Assembly (NCBI GenBank): GCA_944989445.1 | Contig: CALYLW010000697.1 | Span: 62,001-126,000, forward strand | Length of the DNA: 64,000 bases | Direction of reading: 5' to 3' | DNA from: Ampullaceana balthica | Taxonomy: Eukaryota > Mollusca > Gastropoda > Lymnaeidae | Shown: in pieces, positions 33,633 to 46,012 of the stretch | How positions within the stretch are numbered: the stretch's first letter is position 1 | Layout of the letters: the number at the start of each line of letters is the position of its first letter | Program-made: the position numbers and the translations under genes | Notes under the pieces: model-generated | What the model was told of the DNA's origin: nothing | Databases searched by the model: none | The model's input: only the letters and a program-made list of their open reading frames with translations

Positions 33633-36087
33633 TATTATTTCTTTAAATTATTTTGTGTGTGTGATTGTACAGGTTTTTTAGGATTGAGATGATCATTTTA
33701 AGTGTAGGGAATAAACCTCTCAGACTAAAGAGTAAATACAGAAATTATTAATGGGAACATAATGGGGTATGCTATAACTGCTAATTCACAGTGAAAATAA
33801 TATCGTCTTTTAATTTTTTATAAGTGCAAAAGCCTTCAGTTTCACAAAACATCTAATTTCTGTAACTCAGAGCTTTCATTAAGTTATTATTTACCAAGAA
33901 CAAAAGCATACCATCAGTCGTACTCAATAACCTTTGGAGTAGCCAGTATGTTATCTGACATAATTCTTGCAAAATTGAGTCTTTAAATTAAAGAAGATAA
34001 AAATCATTTAGGTTGCTTTCAAAAGCTACATGATCAAGTTAGTTTTCAATTCTGGTAGTTTAAAAAAAGAAAGCACCTTCTGATACTAACACACTTAACT
34101 ATATATGGAGAAACAATCCAAGAATATATGTTGTTAGTCCAAAATTTTATTTTTACCTCCCTTTTGCTGTGGAATAGAGATTCCTTATGAACTCTTCTAA
34201 AGCCGACTTTTTTTTGACAAAATCTAGGGGGGGGGAGTTTGGGGGTTGGCTTACGAGTGGGTCATAGGTGATTTCTACATGTACATTAAATATCGATGTT
34301 GTTATTGTAGATCATCAAGTTCCTTGTCAACATTCTGCAGGATTCGGCTGTTCTACCAGAAGCTATAAAATATTATTAAACATCTGCATTTACCTTTTTA
34401 TTAATTTTATTTATTTTTATGAATGTTTTAATAAATTGTTTCACAAATTTTGTTTTCAACAACGAATGTACGTGCTGTCGCCACTATTTACCAAAGAAAC
34501 AAAAAAGTACTGGTCGGCTTATGAGCGTGTTATACACTTTTTATACTATTCTCTTCCAAAAAGAGGGTTGGGGGTCGGCTTATGAAGAACGAGCTATAAA
34601 ACGAGTATATACTGTAGTTAAAGGTCTTTCAGCCTAGATTCAAGTACAATGTACATCCTTTACTTTTGGTATAATTAATTTCACTATTTCTCTTGATGGA
34701 TGATTTAGTAAATTTCAGTTTTTAAACTTAATTTATCAAATGAATCATCTGTACATGTAAATGAATTTTCTTGTCTTTGTAGTCATTTTTGTTTAATCTT
34801 CAAAATTCAAATGATAAAAGTAGGAAGAAGTGTTTGTTAAATCATCTTGTCTTACTGCAAAGAGTAATTTAATTGAAGAGCTGAGTCTTCTATAATTAAT
34901 GTAATACCAATGGCATTTGTTTTTTGTTAAGCCAAGGATTGTATAAATGTCCTTGGTTCTTAAATGATAACAGAATAGTATTTATAACTTATAGTTGCCA
35001 GTCATCATTATTATTGTTAAATTTGTCAATTTTTCATTCTAATTATAGTTCAACTCTTCAGCTTTGTTGGTATGCTACAGATATGCCCTGACCTACATTT
35101 GAGACTTTTTAATTTTAAAAAAAATATTTTGATAAATGGAGCTATCTTGTTTCTAGACTCTTGTATTGTAGCCACCTGTAGGTTGTAAGGTCATGGAGTC
35201 TGTGATAACATCCCAAAAATGTGCAGTTAATATCTGAGCAGAAAATCAATTCAAGCTTTGTTACATTTATTTTCGGGATGTTTTTGAGTGACCATCACAT
35301 TTTTGAGATAAGATAAACACGATTTCATCTAGTGAATTGGTGGGAACAGAATATTTTTTCATGCATTTGGAAATCTGTCCGAGTCAAGTTTTAAAAAAAT
35401 ATTTTGTTATCTGGAAAGTCTTTGCAAAATTAAGTACAGTAGGTTTAGTTCAGATCAACTGTGACCATTTAATTAAGTTTTATTTCTTGTGTTATCTGGA
35501 GAATTAGGACATAAAAAAAGTTAGCCCAATGACTAAATTTTTGACATAGCAAATTTGTTTAGCAGCACAAATTGTAGATCCAGGTTAGGGTTAATTAATA
35601 TATATCCCTAATATATGTTGATAGATGGTCTGGGTTGTTGAACCTGCAAAGTTGTTTAAGTGCTTGTATCCCTTGTTTGAAGCATATCATCCAAAAATCC
35701 TGAGTTATTTTAATGTTATGTTGTGGGTGAAGAGTATAAAAGGTTAAGTCAGTGTAGTATTTCTTCTTCTATTTGCTCTTATGTGTCCTTGGCTAATGAT
35801 AATATCAAGTTACAGGACATTATTTTACATTACATCGTCATCATATTTGGAACACACAAATCCTTGCTACACTCAACTTCAGTTACTGCTGTGACAATCA
35901 TTTATTGTGTGTGCCTGCTTTTCTTATGGACGTCATAATTTCTCATATTATTCAAACTACCAACTTCCATATTTTATTTTTTTTAAGTGCTACCAACTTC
36001 AGTGCAATTTATATATATATATATTGTTGTTGTTGGTTGTGCGAAGGGTGGGTCAATGTTCCCTTCAAGCCGTGATGCCGCGCATAT
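33633..36087. other. unassigned AT-rich sequence
   Basis: No supported gene. Near 34,570-34,616 a GTCGGCTTATGAAGAACGAG stretch ends ACGAGTATATACTG-TA, which resembles one end of a pogo-like element; I cannot find the partner end. Confidence 0.35.
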
Positions 36088-36198
36088 ATCTAACCGGCTT
36101 CTAGATATCTAACCAACTTCCAGATATCTAACCAACTTCCAGATATCTAACCGGCTTCCAGATATCTAACCAACTTCCAGATATCTAACCAACTTCGT
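36088..36198 (+). repeat. 19-bp minisatellite, ~6 copies
   Basis: The unit AACCAACTTCCAGATATCT alternates with an AACCGGCTTC variant. Confidence 0.9.
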
Positions 36199-36727
36199 GT
36201 TAAGAATTACTGCTCAGCAAATTTTGATAAGGAATAAGGATAATACAATATCTCTGTATGTGGGGTGTACATTTTTTCACAAAAAATGGAGGCTGTGCAA
36301 CTTTTGCATATAATTTTAAAAAAAATATATTTTGCACATTGACCAACGAACTTTAGAGGGTGCAAATTATTTTCATTGTTAATTAACTTTTGAAACATCA
36401 ATGCGGGACAAATTGTTCATAGTTTCAACTCCATCTGTGAGAAAAAAGCATCTGTTATGAAATAATCTAAATGACTGGCATTCTTGACTGGTCATGATGT
36501 GCTCTCAACGAATTTACGAATGTAAAAAATAAATGTAAGGGATACACTAGTTGCTCTATAAAGTGGTGCTAACTTACAGTTTTCGGAAGAAGTGGGTTAT
36601 TGGATGCGTGCATACAGGTGCCGTTTTCCAGGATAACATTTTCGGTGGGGATGACTTGTTTGTCGCTAACGAATTTTTTATTTACAGAGACAAAATTGAG
36701 GCTTCCACTGTATAACCTGTTTGATCC

Positions 36728-36848
36728 ATCCGGTTGTCTGTGCCTGATCCACTGGGTTACTTGTCCTTGATCCGCTGGGTTACTTGTCCTTGATCCGCTG
36801 GGTTACTTGTCCTTGATCCGCTGGGTTACTTTCCATGATCCGCTTGGT
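36728..36848 (+). repeat. 23-bp minisatellite, ~5 copies
   Basis: Unit GGGTTACTTGTCC + TTGATCCGCT, with degenerate outer copies (CGGTTGTCTGTGCCTGATCC, CTTGGTTATC). Confidence 0.88.
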
Positions 36849-39236
36849 TATCTTTATGTGCAAGATGTAATAAATTAAATTTGATAGTCCCACGGAATTG
36901 TGTAATTTAATTTCACCTTGGCAGCAAGAATGCGGGCTTTTACTTTTAAAATTAGCTCACTCCAGATATTCATTGGTGATTTTGCATTGTAGTGTGCATT
37001 TCTTACTCTGCTATTTGTTACTCTGCATGCCATTGATCGGGACAGGACCAATTATATTTGATCGTCAAATTAGAACCACCAAGTATTTGATTATATAATT
37101 TGTTCAGTACAGCGTCTTTAAAAAAAAAGTTTAGTTTCAACTTTTTTTTTGTTTTTTGTATTCCGTTAATCTTCGGAGATTAAAACCCATCCTCTCAGCT
37201 CGTAGTTTTGGGCCTGGTCGAGGAGGTCCTGTAAAGTTCTCATTAATAATTACGTCATTTCTGACAGTTACAAATTAATCTCCCCTATATAGACATCGTT
37301 TTGTCGACTTTTGTCTTTTTTTGTTAAACGACCATGTCATTGTCAAGTCCCCCACATCCGCATTAAGACCGTCAGGGAGGGGCGAGTGGGTGGGGGGGGG
37401 AGCTATTCGAACTATGCAGGGGTCCTGTCCTCGGGCCTGTCTTGGATACATTCACTAGAAGGTCCTACCCTCGGCATTAGTGTCCTGGATTGATTGTTTC
37501 AAGGGGTCTCCACCCCACCTCCCGGCGCACCTTAGACTTATTCATTCAACTTGAATGTCCTTTGTCGTCCGGTGAAGGGAATAAGAATGTATTCCCCCCC
37601 CCCTACACTCGGTAACTGTTACATGTCGTCTTCGCGGCTTCTGCATGTTAATGCCTTTTATTAATTGTCAAGTTCATGTTGTTGTTTTGAGTTATTGATT
37701 TTGCTCTACCAGTGCCCCGTGTTTCAATGAAATCAATTTTTAGCACCATCAAAATCTAGCGTGCTGAAACCTTTAGATGTTATAGTAGGCCCACATCGTT
37801 ACTGATACTAATAGTGGCGTGGCCTGGGTTTTCTGGAGAGTTGAGAGCGACTCTGGCATGGCGAACATTTCTTTTTGGAAGCGCATGGGTATGGTATAGT
37901 AGTTAACATCATGCACCTGACCTTTCGACGACCTTTCTCGCCCCGCACCAACAAGGATCAGATATAACTTTTCCTTTGATGGTCGTTAAGAACGTTATTT
38001 ATGACTAAATAAGGCTATACCACAAAATTGCGAATGGAAGCCATTATTAAACGTGAGCGTAAAAAAAATTATTAAAACTCTTAAACGTGACAAGTCATTT
38101 AGTCTACGAATCGACACTATTTAATATTGGTGTTGAAGCCAAAAATAAATCGTAGTGAAAAACACAATGTCAAGCACAAACTGAAGAAGAAAAAAAACCA
38201 CACACACAAACAATTGCTCCCAGATATTTGACACTTATCCCCGACAACGTAATTAGTTTGATAATAATAAGAAAAGCTGGCGTGTGAAAGTCCCTTAATC
38301 TCTCCTGTCCCGGTGCTACTGTTAGCGACCTGTGTGGATTCGGTCGTAGCTCAGGAATGTCCCAATGAAGGGCCTGGTCGGTTCTATTCAGCTTTCTTTC
38401 TACTGCCGGTGGACAATAGGCGGACCTACTCAGCCACCGTCCTTCTCCCCCCCCCCTCTCTCTCTCTCTCCGCATACCTGAGGCTCTCCACGTCTGGTTG
38501 AATTGAAGACGTACATTCCTTGGCCCGCTGTTGGGGTCGGACCTGGTATTTGTGATAGTCGAATAATAATAGCCAACCGACGGCGACACGGTCTTACGGG
38601 GAGAAGACATCTACGCCGTGTTGTGTTTACATGGGGAGCGAATGTCTGAAATATCTGGCCCGCTGTACTTGACTGGAGGGATTTTAACAGGAATCGGACG
38701 ACTTATCTAGCTGGCCATTTTTTGAAAAATTCTGACCGTCAACACGAGCATCGCCGATATTCATCTGTTGAGAGACGTTGGTCATCGAGAGTAACACCAT
38801 ATTGAATTGCTACGTATCGTGTTCTCGACCATTGAGGATTTGTGGTTTTGTTTTTAAGGATACCGGTCATTCCGTCTGACAACGCTCTGACGCTATCTTG
38901 TGGTTGTGTCGCAATTGTTTTTTTAATTTGAGCTCCTGAAAGGATTATTCATCGCACGAGAACTTCACAAGTAATTTTAATCTGTGTTGGACATTTCGAC
39001 TTTAAAAAATATATAAAAGGGGACGTCATTTTTCATTCTGTGGCAATCATCTGACGACGATTGTCCGGTGCAGTGTTTCTGTGAAAGAACTGTTAAACAC
39101 GTACATATTTCCCGTTGTGATCTTGGATGGAGTGGACCCCGTGATAGGGATGAGTGAGATTCTATAGAATGATGGTAGTCGAGCAAATTGACGGTAAGTT
39201 CAAAGACATCCACATCCCACATACTCGCTTTTGTCT
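36849..39236. other. unassigned, locally GC-richer sequence
   Basis: No supported gene. From about 37,300 onward GC is higher than in the left half, and poly-C and CT tracts appear (38,446-38,475). Candidate upstream or promoter territory of the angiomotin gene, but I see no exon I can defend. Confidence 0.35.
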
Positions 39237-39318
39237 TAAATTAAGGCCTTAGAGTTTCATTGTTTACCTGCCTAAATTAAGGCCTTAGCCTTAGAGTTTC
39301 ATTGTTTACCTGCCTAGA
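39237..39318 (+). repeat. ~40-bp direct duplication
   Basis: Two copies of TAAATTAAGGCCTTAG...TTTCATTGTTTACCTGCCT; the second carries an extra CCTTAG. Confidence 0.8.
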
Positions 39319-39624
39319 TCGTTGGTAATGAGAAACCTCTGACGTCCATTCACTGAGAAGTCGTGACTCACGACGTGACGTGAGTAGGATATTGAATTCA
39401 TCCTGTCGTCATACTCGACCTTTGAACGCTGTTACCATGTATTTATTTATTTGTAATCTACTGGACGCTTCCGCTTCGCCGTGTAAACCGTCATGCCATG
39501 CGTCGTCGCACGGTGTCACTTTGTTATTCAACTTTTCCTTACACATCTCACAACGTCATTGAGTCATTGCTTCTTGAAATGACATCAGACGACTGTCCTA
39601 TCCACTTCCCGCGTTCGCCTAGGT

Positions 39625-39830
39625 CAATGATGGCGAACCTATGGCACGCGTGCCACAGTCGGCACGCAGAGCCTCATCAGCCTGCACGCGACTAAAATAT
39701 TACTTCCTTAATCAAACCAGCTAAGCCAAACGCCCATTTTCGGGTATTATTGGAGCGTTGGCAATTTGCTATAAATAAATAAGTGGGTTTCGGTTGAATT
39801 TTGGGCACGCGGCCCCAAACAGTTATGCTA
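39625..39830. mobile_element. probable hAT-like MITE, one clear end
   Basis: The left end TCAATGATGGCGAACCTATG then GCACGCGTGCCAC resembles hAT MITEs with TGGCGAACCTNTGGCAC termini. The right side has a GGGCACGCGGCCCCA subterminal block, but the terminal repeat is too decayed to fix. Confidence 0.45.
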
Positions 39831-40030
39831 AGGGCCATGGTTTCGTTGCTTTAAATGCGAAGCTAAGCGAGTTTAGAAACGCTTTGTTTTTTAAACCATT
39901 ACTACATTACCATCTGGTCCGTATATCAGAATCGTCACTGGCTCAATCAACGCTATTTAATGTATGAAATAGCGGAATATGCTTACCTTATTGGGTCCTT
40001 TTAGCGTTCTATTTTAAGTGGCCCCAGCGC

Positions 40031-40032
<2 letters not shown>

Positions 40033-40068
<36 letters not shown>
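40033..40068. repeat. (CT)n microsatellite
   Basis: An uninterrupted CT dinucleotide run. Confidence 0.95.
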
Positions 40069-40074
<6 letters not shown>

Positions 40075-43000
40075 CACATAATTACGTCCCTTATTCCTGT
40101 CTATTGGCAGTGAATAAATTCAATAACTAGATTGCTCTCACAACTAAATGTAAAATCACATCAAAAGTTATTGAGTCTATCTTTATGTCTCTTCATACTT
40201 CGACCAGGGATGCTACTTTGAGATTATGTTATGAAAGCATTAGGTTTCAGGCGTTGTTAAACATCGTTCACCAGAACGTACCGATGTGTCTTGGTGTTTA
40301 ATGTATAGTCTAAAGTCTAAGGGATACATTTAACAGCGCCTCGGCTCGATGAACTTAAGTCCAAGCACCATCGCATGCACCGATCACTGAATCTCCTGGA
40401 AGACATGGCACGACATGTGTTACATGATTTTGCTTATACTTATAAGACGGCCTGTCGGTGCCCACCAAGACTGACAGGTCAGCTGTCATTAAAATTGTTA
40501 CTAATCTCATTCTCGGTCAGCCGTGATGGTTGGATACAGTTGAGAAGAAAAGAAAACTATACATTTTTATTTGGCGTCCAGGTATGCAGGTAAAAGATCA
40601 GCGATCGGACAGAATTGAATATAGGAACCAAGGTTCTAATGGGCTTTAGCGCCAAACATGATGATGCTATGCGATTTTCAAGAAATAAACAGTCGAGAAG
40701 CTTCAAGGGCACGTGTAGGAATGGTGACAAAGTTGCATTGTGCGATAGGTATATTGGCCGATAAATTTCTTTAGTCACAGGGCGTGGTGTAATGGGTCGC
40801 GGCCAGTCTGATGTCAGAATTCATCAGGCGTGCCTTTGCGCGATGAATTGACGCCTTTTTCAAGGTCGACACGTCCAGCTTGACTGTCTGCGTGACTTAA
40901 AGGCGTTGACTGACGTTTCCTCTGTCTGGTGCCGTCGTGCCGGGACGGAATGATTACATCAGGCGGCATTCGTTGGAACTAATTCATGCGTCGCATACAT
41001 GACATGTGCTGGGTCAGGATATAAGACGTAATATGTAAAGTATACATTAAAGATCATGTTTATACTGAGGTCTGAAGAAGCATTAGAACTGTACTGAAAT
41101 TCTGTACACGCCATTGCATCTCATCACTCCGAGGCTTTAATGACAAGAGATCGTGACGATTTGGAGCAGAGGTTTTAATTTAATCCCCATTCGCACACGA
41201 GGCTTACCACAATTTAGAAATATTTTTTTCGCATATTCGCTAAGACACAAATGTCCAAGGCATCACCTTGTACATTCAGTCATGAATTCTTGTCCACAAA
41301 TTCACGAATTCCTTGTCTATGCTTCCCTACCCTGTTCGCTTGTTAACTGCTATACTATGCGATCGCGGAATTTCAAGTGACCCACTAGATATGTATCTGG
41401 GTATGTCCTCACTCGTCTGTCTTATTAACCCGCGGTATCTCTCAATCTCATCCGTTTTAATCCCGTCTGATCTTAGCCCAACACCTGCAGATCTTGTTCA
41501 GCTTCTCGCCAACCCAACCAAAAAAAAATCCAACCGAAGCATACCACTGACTGCTTATACGTCTTAAATGTCTGTCATTCCAATAAATAAATAATTCTTA
41601 AGTTGGGTCTCGCAATAATTAGTGATATTGACCTACCCCCTGTCCAAACAACCCATTGGACAGGCTTCGCTTCCAAAGGGTTAAAGTCCATTGTGTTCAT
41701 CGGGCACGCTCTGTTTAGGATGTTCGGGTCCAGTCTTTTATCGTTGCGAAGCGAGGGGTCCATCCAGAGACTAAACGAATCGTTAGAATCCTAACAGTTC
41801 TTACCGCAATTCGCCCCCAGCATTCTGTCATTGGTCCTTTCCCGTGCAGCCCCTTTACTTTAAGAACTACTTCAGGCCCACGAATACTTAAACGTGAATT
41901 CTTTGTTTCCAGTGACTGCAACAAACAATAAATAACAGGCCATATTTTATACTTTTATTTTATCTAAAAAATTACAGATCCATTTTTTATTTTAAAAAAT
42001 GGTCGTCAGGTTCATGTTCTAACATTCATTGAGAGAACAAAAGAAAAACAGCCCGGTGTTCATTATAAAAATAAAAGCTTTTTTTTTAAACAGTCATAAT
42101 GCATATTATTTGAACTTTGAACGCTATTTTTTTTTAAAGAAATGCCCAGCTAATAAGACAAAATTGCTTGAACACCCTTAAGTTACAACAACGAACAAAC
42201 ACAATTGTGCAAGAGAACTGAATAAAAATAGTTCCGTATGGAACATTGGGTGGACTAAATGATCTAATAGAAATAACCGATCAAACGGTTTCGTGTAAGC
42301 GTTGCCTGGGCAGCCGTCTTTACCATTAGCGTTGATCATTATCAATTTCGTTGATGTTGTTATGCGGACAAGGCGTACATGTATCTGTGGCATTATAAAA
42401 GAAGTGTAGCCCGTAAATTCTATTCCCAGTCGGGTTAAAGTAAAGCAATCTACTATCTACCGAGTTTTTTTTAGTTTTTTAAAACCCAGTTGTTTGGAAT
42501 TGTGCACTTTACCTTGAGTTGATTTGTATCTGGTGTTTTCATGCTCACCAGTTCTAGGCACATCGGATGCTTGGCATACCGCACCTCGGGAGTTGGTTTT
42601 TGTGTTTTTATGTTTAGTTGTTGTTGACTTGATAGTACTGTTGGTAGTTGTAGCTCCACGCTTGCGTCATTCGTTTGCTTTTAAAAAAAATCAGTCACGT
42701 TCTAGCTAGAACGATAATGTGTTTATTGGCTATTTTAACTCTAAAAATTGAACTTTCTCTCTATTTCCAAGGATGATAATTTATTTATTTTTTTTAAATC
42801 AAAATGAACATAGTTCATCTTTAGGTCAATTGAATAAGAAACTATTATCTTGTTTATACCTGCATGATCCCAAAGAGCTTATTATAATATATTATTCTTA
42901 ATTTCTTTGTTTGGTACAAATCTATTTGAGCTATTCAGACAACCTTTTTCTTTTCTACGGTTTAATTTGAGAGAGGAAGGTGAAGCTGGGGTAGTTTATT

Positions 43001-43499
43001 AAAAAATAATATATATTTTTTTACCATGGGTGGGACCCAGTTTAAGTAATACAAAATACATTTGTTAAGCAAATGAAAATCTGCATCATAAACATTTTGG
43101 ATAACTTTAAACACGAAGTTGTTCCCACTAAAGTATGATGTCGCAAACCTAACATGACTAACAGTTTGATTGTATTCTTTTTTCTACCGCCCTACTCTCA
43201 CCATTAGATTAACTTTTTTTTAAAGAAAGATCTGTGGGTGTCAGGATTAATAATCTATTCCGTGTTTTTTGTTGTTGTATTTTAAGAATGTGGGGGGCGT
43301 CACAATCTCAGCGTGTGCTCTGGGAGTCACATCAAGATAACGGCGCTACGACAGAAAACAACATGTGTTAGATTTACAGTGCTTGTCGGACAATATTTAT
43401 GGTCCCATAATTCAAAGGAGCAATGCAATATCTTTCTCAAATTTACTATCACACTTCGCATTTATCATTCTTAGCAACTCATTTATATATATAAATGTA
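40069..43499. other. unassigned intergenic or upstream sequence
   Basis: No supported gene, RNA or transposon. Several 60-80 codon open frames overlap on both strands without domain signal. Confidence 0.4.

Positions 43500-43587
<88 letters not shown>
43500..43587. repeat. (GT)n(AT)n microsatellite
   Basis: A short GT run followed by about 77 bp of perfect AT alternation. Confidence 0.95.
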
Positions 43588-43590
<3 letters not shown>

Positions 43591-43852
43591 GAACATGTTT
43601 AAAACTCAAAATTCTCTAATCGTATAATCTCCTGACGAATGCAGTACTAAAATGACAGGCTACTGAGTTCTAAAGGCTTAATTGCGAGTGCGAGTGGGCC
43701 AGGTATACTAAAATACGAGCAGACGCCACTGGGCTAGGTAGAGAAGAGGTCAAGACACCTAGAAATTTATCTCATTGTACCTGGGGGGTATCCAGGTGAT
43801 TGCTCGCGAAATAGAAATAAAAAAATTCACTGATTTATGAAGTGATCTTTTT

Positions 43853-44197
43853 GAAGTGCTGGTGGGGCAAGTCTCGAGGTGCTGGTGGGGCAAGTCTCGA
43901 GGTGCTGGTGGGGCAAGTCTCGAGGTGCTGGTGGGGCAAGTCTCGAGGTGCTGGTGGGGCAAGTCTCGCGGTGCTGGTGGGGCAAGTCTCGCGGTGCTGG
44001 TGGGGGCAAGTCTCGCGGTGTTCTCGAGGTGCTGGTGGGGCAGTCTCGCTGTGTTCTCGAGGTGCTGGTGGGGCAGTCTCGCTGTGTTCTCGAGGTGCTG
44101 GTGGGGCAGTCTCGCTGTGTTCTCGAGGTGCTGGTGGGGCAGTCACGCGGTGTTCTCGAGGTGCTGGTGGGGAAGTCTCGCGGTGTTCTCGAGAAGA
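43853..44197 (+). repeat. compound 23/33-bp minisatellite
   Basis: The left part has about seven 23-24-bp units GTGCTGGTGGGGCAAGTCTC + GAG. The right part has about five 33-bp units in which TGTGTTCTCGAG has been added (GTGCTGGTGGGGCAGTCTCG + CTGTGTTCTCGAG). All six frames stay partly open (up to 145 codons), which is a repeat artefact. Confidence 0.92.
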
Positions 44198-45580
44198 AAT
44201 AAAGTTGTTTGTTGATTGAGAATGTGTGCATTCTTGCCGTTGTTAAAAAGAAATACTTTATCAATCACTATCACGGTGGTAGGTGGTGGGTTTTGTGTGT
44301 TATTTACAGGCGATGATACCGCGGTAAAAATAGCTTAATTCCTTTAGCGGGTTTTTTATTTTTGCTCTCCATTAAAAGTCCCTTTTTTATCGGAAGTCAT
44401 AAAGGGTGAATTAACTATTGCTGCACGGCACATAGAGTTAATGCAATAGCTGCCGCCTGACGTGTAGAGCCAATACCATATTTGCCGCCTGCCGTCGACT
44501 GACGTGTAGAGTCAACAAGTGTCCAATGACTGGCTTGCTGATCGGTGTCTCTTTGTTATCAGATCATCGCATAGCTACATCAATATGTTGTCTATGTACT
44601 GTGACATTTTTAGTCTGAGAAGCTCTAACACTTGTTCGTGTAAAACTTAGCCAAGACGACACGTTATCTCGCTATCACCATCAAAAGCAGACAAGCCTTT
44701 TATACATAAGCCTTTGTAACATTCATTTGGGTCATACGTCAGGAAATATTTAGCCTGGCATTTCTATGAAAATATGGAAAACTTCATTTCATCGATTTAA
44801 GTCCCTGTTTCTTTCTCCTCCAAGTCGACCGTGTGAGGCAAGTGCTCTCCCTCCACGCCTCTTGCGCTCCCCCTCCCTACAAAGAGTCGCATTCCGACGG
44901 TTTTTTTTATTCTTCTCACGACGTGCCAGTACATGGGCGCATACCGCACTGTAACCCGGTACTGCCGGAACGCCAGGGGGTGCTGTGACTTGTACTGAAG
45001 ACAAAGAAACCGTCGTGTCTGATTCTGATAGGTGGATGCGAAATAAGTGTTAATAAGTCGGATCAGTCTGTGAGAATTGAGAGGTTTGTCATTTATACCA
45101 AGCACAACACTCTTCCACATCGAATCCCTCGTTGTAGTTATTTGATTTGATTTTTAAGTATAAATTGACAAAATTGATTTGTATTGCTAAGTACTTAAAT
45201 CCGTTTCTGCGCGGTAGGCTCCCCCAAATGATAGTGTTGTTGGAGGTGCTCAGTTTGAGTCGCTTGGGTCGTTCGAACCGAGATATCTTTTGTCTGAAAG
45301 ATCTGACTATAGCTATAGTTGGTAATTGGAGTTTCTGATTTTGATTCATGAATAAGGGGAATTTGTATGGATACACTGTAATCGGTAACAGTTGATTTTT
45401 CAGTATCAACGATATAAACCAGCGCTTTTCAACTATGAAATAAAAAGCGTATATTTATGACCTGATAACACGCCCAAGCCAAGCTTCATTGATTTTCCAC
45501 TGAGTGGGGAACCAAAGAGGAAATCGTGAGTGAAATAAAATGTTGAAAAGTAAGAAGAGTTACAACTACTTGTTAAGTCA
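44198..45580. other. unassigned sequence
   Basis: No supported gene. Near 44,450-44,515 GCCGCCTGACGTGTAGAG is imperfectly duplicated. Confidence 0.35.
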
Positions 45581-45582
45581 TG

Positions 45583-45750
45583 TATCCCCCTTTCCTTCTC
45601 CACGGCCGCGGCTCTCCCCCCTTCCCGGACCAGCCCCCTCCCCCTTTCCTTCTCCACGGCCGGCTCTCCCCCCTTCCCGGACCAGCCCCCTCCCCCTTTC
45701 CTTCTCCACGGCCGCGGCTCTCCCCCCTTCCCGGACCAGCCCCCTCCCCC
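45583..45750 (+). repeat. 54-57-bp C-rich minisatellite, 3 copies
   Basis: Unit CCTTTCCTTCTCCACGGCCG + CGGCTCTCCCCCCTTCCCGG + ACCAGCCCCCTCC. The second copy lacks CGC in the GGCCGCGGC block. Confidence 0.88.
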
Positions 45751-45814
45751 TTTCCGCATCAACACACATTCTGAGTTACGGCTTTGCCTTTGTGTCGTGA
45801 CGCAATAAATGTGT

Positions 45815-46012
45815 ACACTAAAGATGAGTGGCCCGTACACTAAAGATGAGTGGCCCGTACACTAAAGATGAGTGGCCCGTACACTAAAGATGAGTGGCCC
45901 GTACACTAAAGATGAGTGGCCCGTACACTAACGATGAGTGGCCCGTACACTAAAGATGAGTGGCCCGTACACTAAAGATGAGTGGCCCGTACACTAAAGA
46001 TGAGTGGCCCGT
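45815..46012 (+). repeat. 22-bp minisatellite, 9 copies
   Basis: Unit GTACACTAAAGATGAGTGGC + CC, almost perfectly conserved (one ACGATGAG variant), indicating recent expansion. Confidence 0.95.

Noticed and set aside
34200..34618. Possible complete pogo-like element
   Set aside because: Only one convincing end (ACGAGTATATACTG-TA) is visible and no matching opposite end was found, so I did not list it as an element.
38170..38610. 146-codon minus-strand frame
   Set aside because: Low-complexity basic and Gly/Arg-rich sequence over a CT-rich tract, with overlapping frames on the other strand; no domain or signal peptide.
43827..44264. Frames up to 145 codons in the 23/33-bp array
   Set aside because: Open on both strands in up to five frames over a GC-rich minisatellite; no gene signals.
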